From Ferroglobus sp. (GTDB taxonomy: Archaea > Halobacteriota > Archaeoglobi > Archaeoglobales > Archaeoglobaceae): a DNA stretch of 7,483 nucleotides. The stretch is taken from positions 1 through 7,483 of the forward strand of contig WAJX01000027.1 of assembly GCA_015523665.1 (NCBI GenBank), written 5' to 3'. Below are positions 5,864 to 7,483 of the stretch, piece by piece (position 1 is the stretch's first letter; each line of letters opens with the position of its first letter). Below the pieces are notes generated by a model. It searched no databases, was not told the DNA's origin, and saw nothing but the letters and a program-made list of their open reading frames with translations. The position numbers were made by a program, and so were the translations under genes.

Positions 5864-6775
5864 TCATCTATTAAAAAATTTCAACAAATCTCTCTCAGTT
5901 ATTATTCCCTCAAGATTTTTACCATCAACTACTATAGTTGCTGCCTGACCTTTTTCAAGCATCAAGTTTACAACATCTCTTATTTTTGAATTAATATCCA
6001 CAATCAGTGGCTCTGTATATTTTAAGACTTTTTCATTCGAGAGTATGCTTGAAATGGGTTGTTCTATCACCTCTCTAACATTTCCAGTTATAATTTTTTT
6101 GAATGCCTCCCCAGCAAAATATCTAACGATAGTTGTTGATGTTATGATTCCAAGTAAGAGATCATCTTTAATAACAGGTAACCTCCTTATCTTTCTGGAT
6201 ATCATAGTTTTCATAGTTTCCTCAATAGTTGCCTCTGGCCCTATAGAGATTACACCCTTACTCATATAATCTCTCGCCTCCCCATCGAATCTCTTTTGGC
6301 GAGCCAGATATTTCATTATGTCTCTTTCTGTTATTATACCAACAACTCTATCATCCTTATCTACTATCGGAACACCTCCAACTCCTTTATTCAGCATTTC
6401 CACAACAGCATCCTCCAAAGAGCTTGTAAAATCTATCAAAAAAACTTTTCTTTCCATTATCTCTTTTACTTCCTCATTTATCGCCACAAGCAAATTCCCA
6501 TCGTATCTTTCACTTACAATCTTACATTTCCCACCACCGCCAAGAAAATCCACTATATCCATCCCGGTGATTATTCCCTCTATTCTTCTCGTTCCTGGAT
6601 CAGTGATTGGTAATCTCCTAAATCTATACCTAATCATCGTTTTCATTGCACCCATGATCGTTGTAGTCGGTGGGATTGTTATTACATCTTTAGTTGCAAT
6701 TTTCATCACACTTCCAATCTTAACCTTTTTATAACTCCCCTTATCATTGCTAAACTTTTCTTTTATGGACTTCAT
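5864..6775 (-). CDS. Four-CBS-domain protein, AMPK-gamma-like layout
   Basis: 303-residue cytosolic protein made of four CBS repeats (about 22-79, 103-160, 167-222, 236-301) after a short basic N-terminus. Such tandem pairs bind adenine nucleotides or S-adenosyl compounds and act as energy or metabolite sensors. The layout resembles Methanocaldococcus MJ1225, described as an AMPK-gamma-like protein. The ligand motif G-I-I-T-x-x-D is intact in CBS1 (67-73), CBS2 (146-152) and CBS4 (290-296). In CBS3 it reads GIITSTT, with T215 where Asp should be. A GGGGK stretch at 79-83 ends CBS1. No catalytic domain is present, so an effector must be elsewhere. The ATG at 6775 is preceded by AGGTGA with seven-base spacing. 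That site overlaps the stop of the upstream CBS gene, 11 bp away, so the two are probably co-translated. The specific ligand cannot be read from sequence. Confidence 0.9.
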   Translation of the reverse strand: MKSIKEKFSNDKGSYKKVKIGSVMKIATKDVITIPPTTTIMGAMKTMIRYRFRRLPITDPGTRRIEGIITGMDIVDFLGGGGKCKIVSERYDGNLLVAINEEVKEIMERKVFLIDFTSSLEDAVVEMLNKGVGGVPIVDKDDRVVGIITERDIMKYLARQKRFDGEARDYMSKGVISIGPEATIEETMKTMISRKIRRLPVIKDDLLLGIITSTTIVRYFAGEAFKKIITGNVREVIEQPISSILSNEKVLKYTEPLIVDINSKIRDVVNLMLEKGQAATIVVDGKNLEGIITERDLLKFFNR

Positions 6776-6786
6776 TAAATTTTCAC

Positions 6787-7311
6787 CTACTTAACCTCAT
6801 AACAATCTTCACATATCTTATCTCCATCAACATCTATTAATTCTGCGATTTTTCCACACATCTCACATTTCCCTACTTCTACAGATTCTCTTTGATAATA
6901 AGATTCGATGATTAAACCAGCATATTCTCCAAGATCAATAGAAACAGCTAATATATCTGTATCCGTTACTATTCCTACAAGTTTGTCATTCTCAACAACA
7001 GGTAACCTTCTTATCCCTTTTTTAAGCATTATCTTAAGTGCTTCCCTCAAACTCGTTGAAGGCTTTACCTTTATAAGTGGATATGTCATAATCTCTCCAA
7101 GAGTTATCTCTGATGGCAATTTATTCTTAGATACAACCTTTTTAATTATATCACTCTCAGTTACTATACCTATTGGTGTTGAATTTTCAACCACTACTAT
7201 ACTCCCAACACCAAACTCGATCATCTTTCTGCTGGCATTTAATAAAGAGGTGTCTTTTTCCGCAGTACAAACATCTCTCGTCATTATTTCCTTAACTGGA
7301 ATATCTGTCAT
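6787..7311 (-). CDS. CBS-pair protein with C-terminal zinc finger
   Basis: 174-residue cytosolic protein: CBS1 (about 1-60), CBS2 (about 68-126), a linker helix, then a small CxxC-x14-CxxC module with cysteines 149, 152, 167 and 170 (CEMCGK ... CEDC). This probably binds one zinc or iron. Both CBS ligand motifs are intact: GIVTESD (48-54) and GIVTDTD (113-119). CBS pairs typically sense adenosine compounds. The metal module could mediate dimer, protein or nucleic-acid contact; its role is inferred. The start ATG at 7311 is secure. It has GGTGATC, a near-perfect complement to the 16S 3' end, four bases upstream, and a TATA box about 40 bp upstream. It is the first gene of an operon with the four-CBS gene. 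The length is typical of such archaeal proteins, with no sign of truncation. Confidence 0.92.
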   Translation of the reverse strand: MTDIPVKEIMTRDVCTAEKDTSLLNASRKMIEFGVGSIVVVENSTPIGIVTESDIIKKVVSKNKLPSEITLGEIMTYPLIKVKPSTSLREALKIMLKKGIRRLPVVENDKLVGIVTDTDILAVSIDLGEYAGLIIESYYQRESVEVGKCEMCGKIAELIDVDGDKICEDCYEVK

Positions 7312-7315
7312 TTCT

Positions 7316-7355
7316 GATCACCTTTAAATTCAACTCATAACAAACTGTTTTAAAG
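7316..7355 (-). promoter_or_regulatory. CBS operon promoter and strong ribosome-binding site
   Basis: Leftward, a purine-rich GAAAAG precedes CTTTAAAA (TATA core about 7348-7355). The RNA start is expected near 7326, giving a leader of about 15 bases. The leader carries GGTGATC (7316-7322), the strongest Shine-Dalgarno match in the window. This contrasts with the apparently leaderless MEMO and small membrane protein genes. Confidence 0.55.
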
Positions 7356-7381
7356 CTTTTCCGAGCCTTATTTTACATGCT

Positions 7382-7454
7382 TTGAAAAAAGTTGAAAAAA
7401 GATTAAACTTAAAATTTTAAAAAATTCAAAAATAAATTAAAATTAAAAAATCAA
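7382..7454 (-). terminator. T-rich terminator region of the gene entering from the right
   Basis: On the minus strand this is a succession of T tracts (six-T runs at about 7445-7450, 7395-7400 and 7385-7390) with no G+C hairpin, lying just after a likely stop codon at 7455-7457. It includes a perfect 10-bp tandem repeat, TTGAAAAAAG, at 7382-7391 and 7392-7401 in plus orientation. Archaeal polymerase terminates at such tracts. Confidence 0.45.
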
Positions 7455-7483
7455 TCAAACTACAACATCCAGAAGAGCTTTAC
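7455..7483 (-). CDS. Probable C-terminal end of a gene running in from the right
   Basis: The minus strand at the window edge reads KALLDVVV followed by TGA. The stop is at once followed by T-rich terminator-like DNA, and the 29 bases are far richer in G+C than the spacer beside them. That is what a gene end would look like. Too little is visible to name the protein. One other frame also ends nearby (KLFWML then TAG), so the frame is a preference, not a certainty. Confidence 0.4.

Noticed and set aside
6296..6734. Plus-strand ORFs of 105 and 138 residues opposite the four-CBS gene
   Set aside because: The Ser/Ile/Thr-rich translations are typical of the antisense of A/G-rich archaeal coding sequence; no promoter or start site was seen.
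1..7483. CRISPR array, transposon ends, tRNA genes, toxin-antitoxin or defence modules
   Set aside because: No spaced repeats of 24-40 bp, no transposase or integrase motifs, no cloverleaf-like sequence, and all full-length genes belong to known archaeal families.

Overview
The window is low-G+C archaeal DNA, most likely from a thermophilic euryarchaeon related to Archaeoglobi or methanogens. The lineage is inferred; the archaeal assignment is firm. It rests on a type II methionine aminopeptidase, a Pab1020-type RNA ligase, a DUF1464 protein, and CBS proteins of archaeal style. TATA-box promoters with leaderless or very short leaders and GGTG/GGTGATC ribosome-binding sites agree. Arginine is mostly AGA/AGG, and the spacers are almost pure A+T. 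No tRNA, rRNA, CRISPR array, transposase or phage gene was seen.

Layout, left to right. (1) Positions 76-2060, minus strand: an operon of two M24 'pita-bread' metallopeptidases. An Xaa-Pro dipeptidase-like protein comes first and methionine aminopeptidase second, with T-rich DNA after it. (2) Positions 2061-2119: a compact divergent promoter. It serves the peptidase operon leftward and a 68-residue two-helix membrane protein (2120-2326) rightward. (3) Positions 2327-2591: an A+T-rich spacer with what looks like a frameshifted gene remnant (2339-2483), or a 27-codon ORF inside it, then a hairpin/T-tract. (4) Positions 2592-3377, minus: a MEMO-family protein with its own leaderless promoter. 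Its last codons lie in a perfect 14-bp tandem duplication that leaves the protein end unchanged. (5) Positions 3515-5622, minus: ATP-dependent RNA ligase followed by a DUF1464 ASKHA-fold protein, overlapping by 7 bp. (6) Positions 5864-7311, minus: two CBS genes. The first has a CBS pair plus a C-terminal four-cysteine zinc finger; the second has four CBS repeats, one lacking its ligand-binding Asp. (7) Positions 7323-7483: the CBS operon promoter, T-rich terminator-like DNA, and probably the last eight codons of another minus-strand gene.

How the genes relate. The peptidases fit one theme: removal of initiator Met and hydrolysis of Xaa-Pro bonds. The CBS pair looks like a co-translated adenine-nucleotide sensing module with no effector enzyme in view. 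The ligase/DUF1464 pair is the most interesting functional coupling: an RNA-joining enzyme co-translated with a putative small-molecule kinase of unknown substrate. Most genes are conserved archaeal housekeeping or orphan families. I see no clear new defence or mobile system; the novelty lies in small-scale details.
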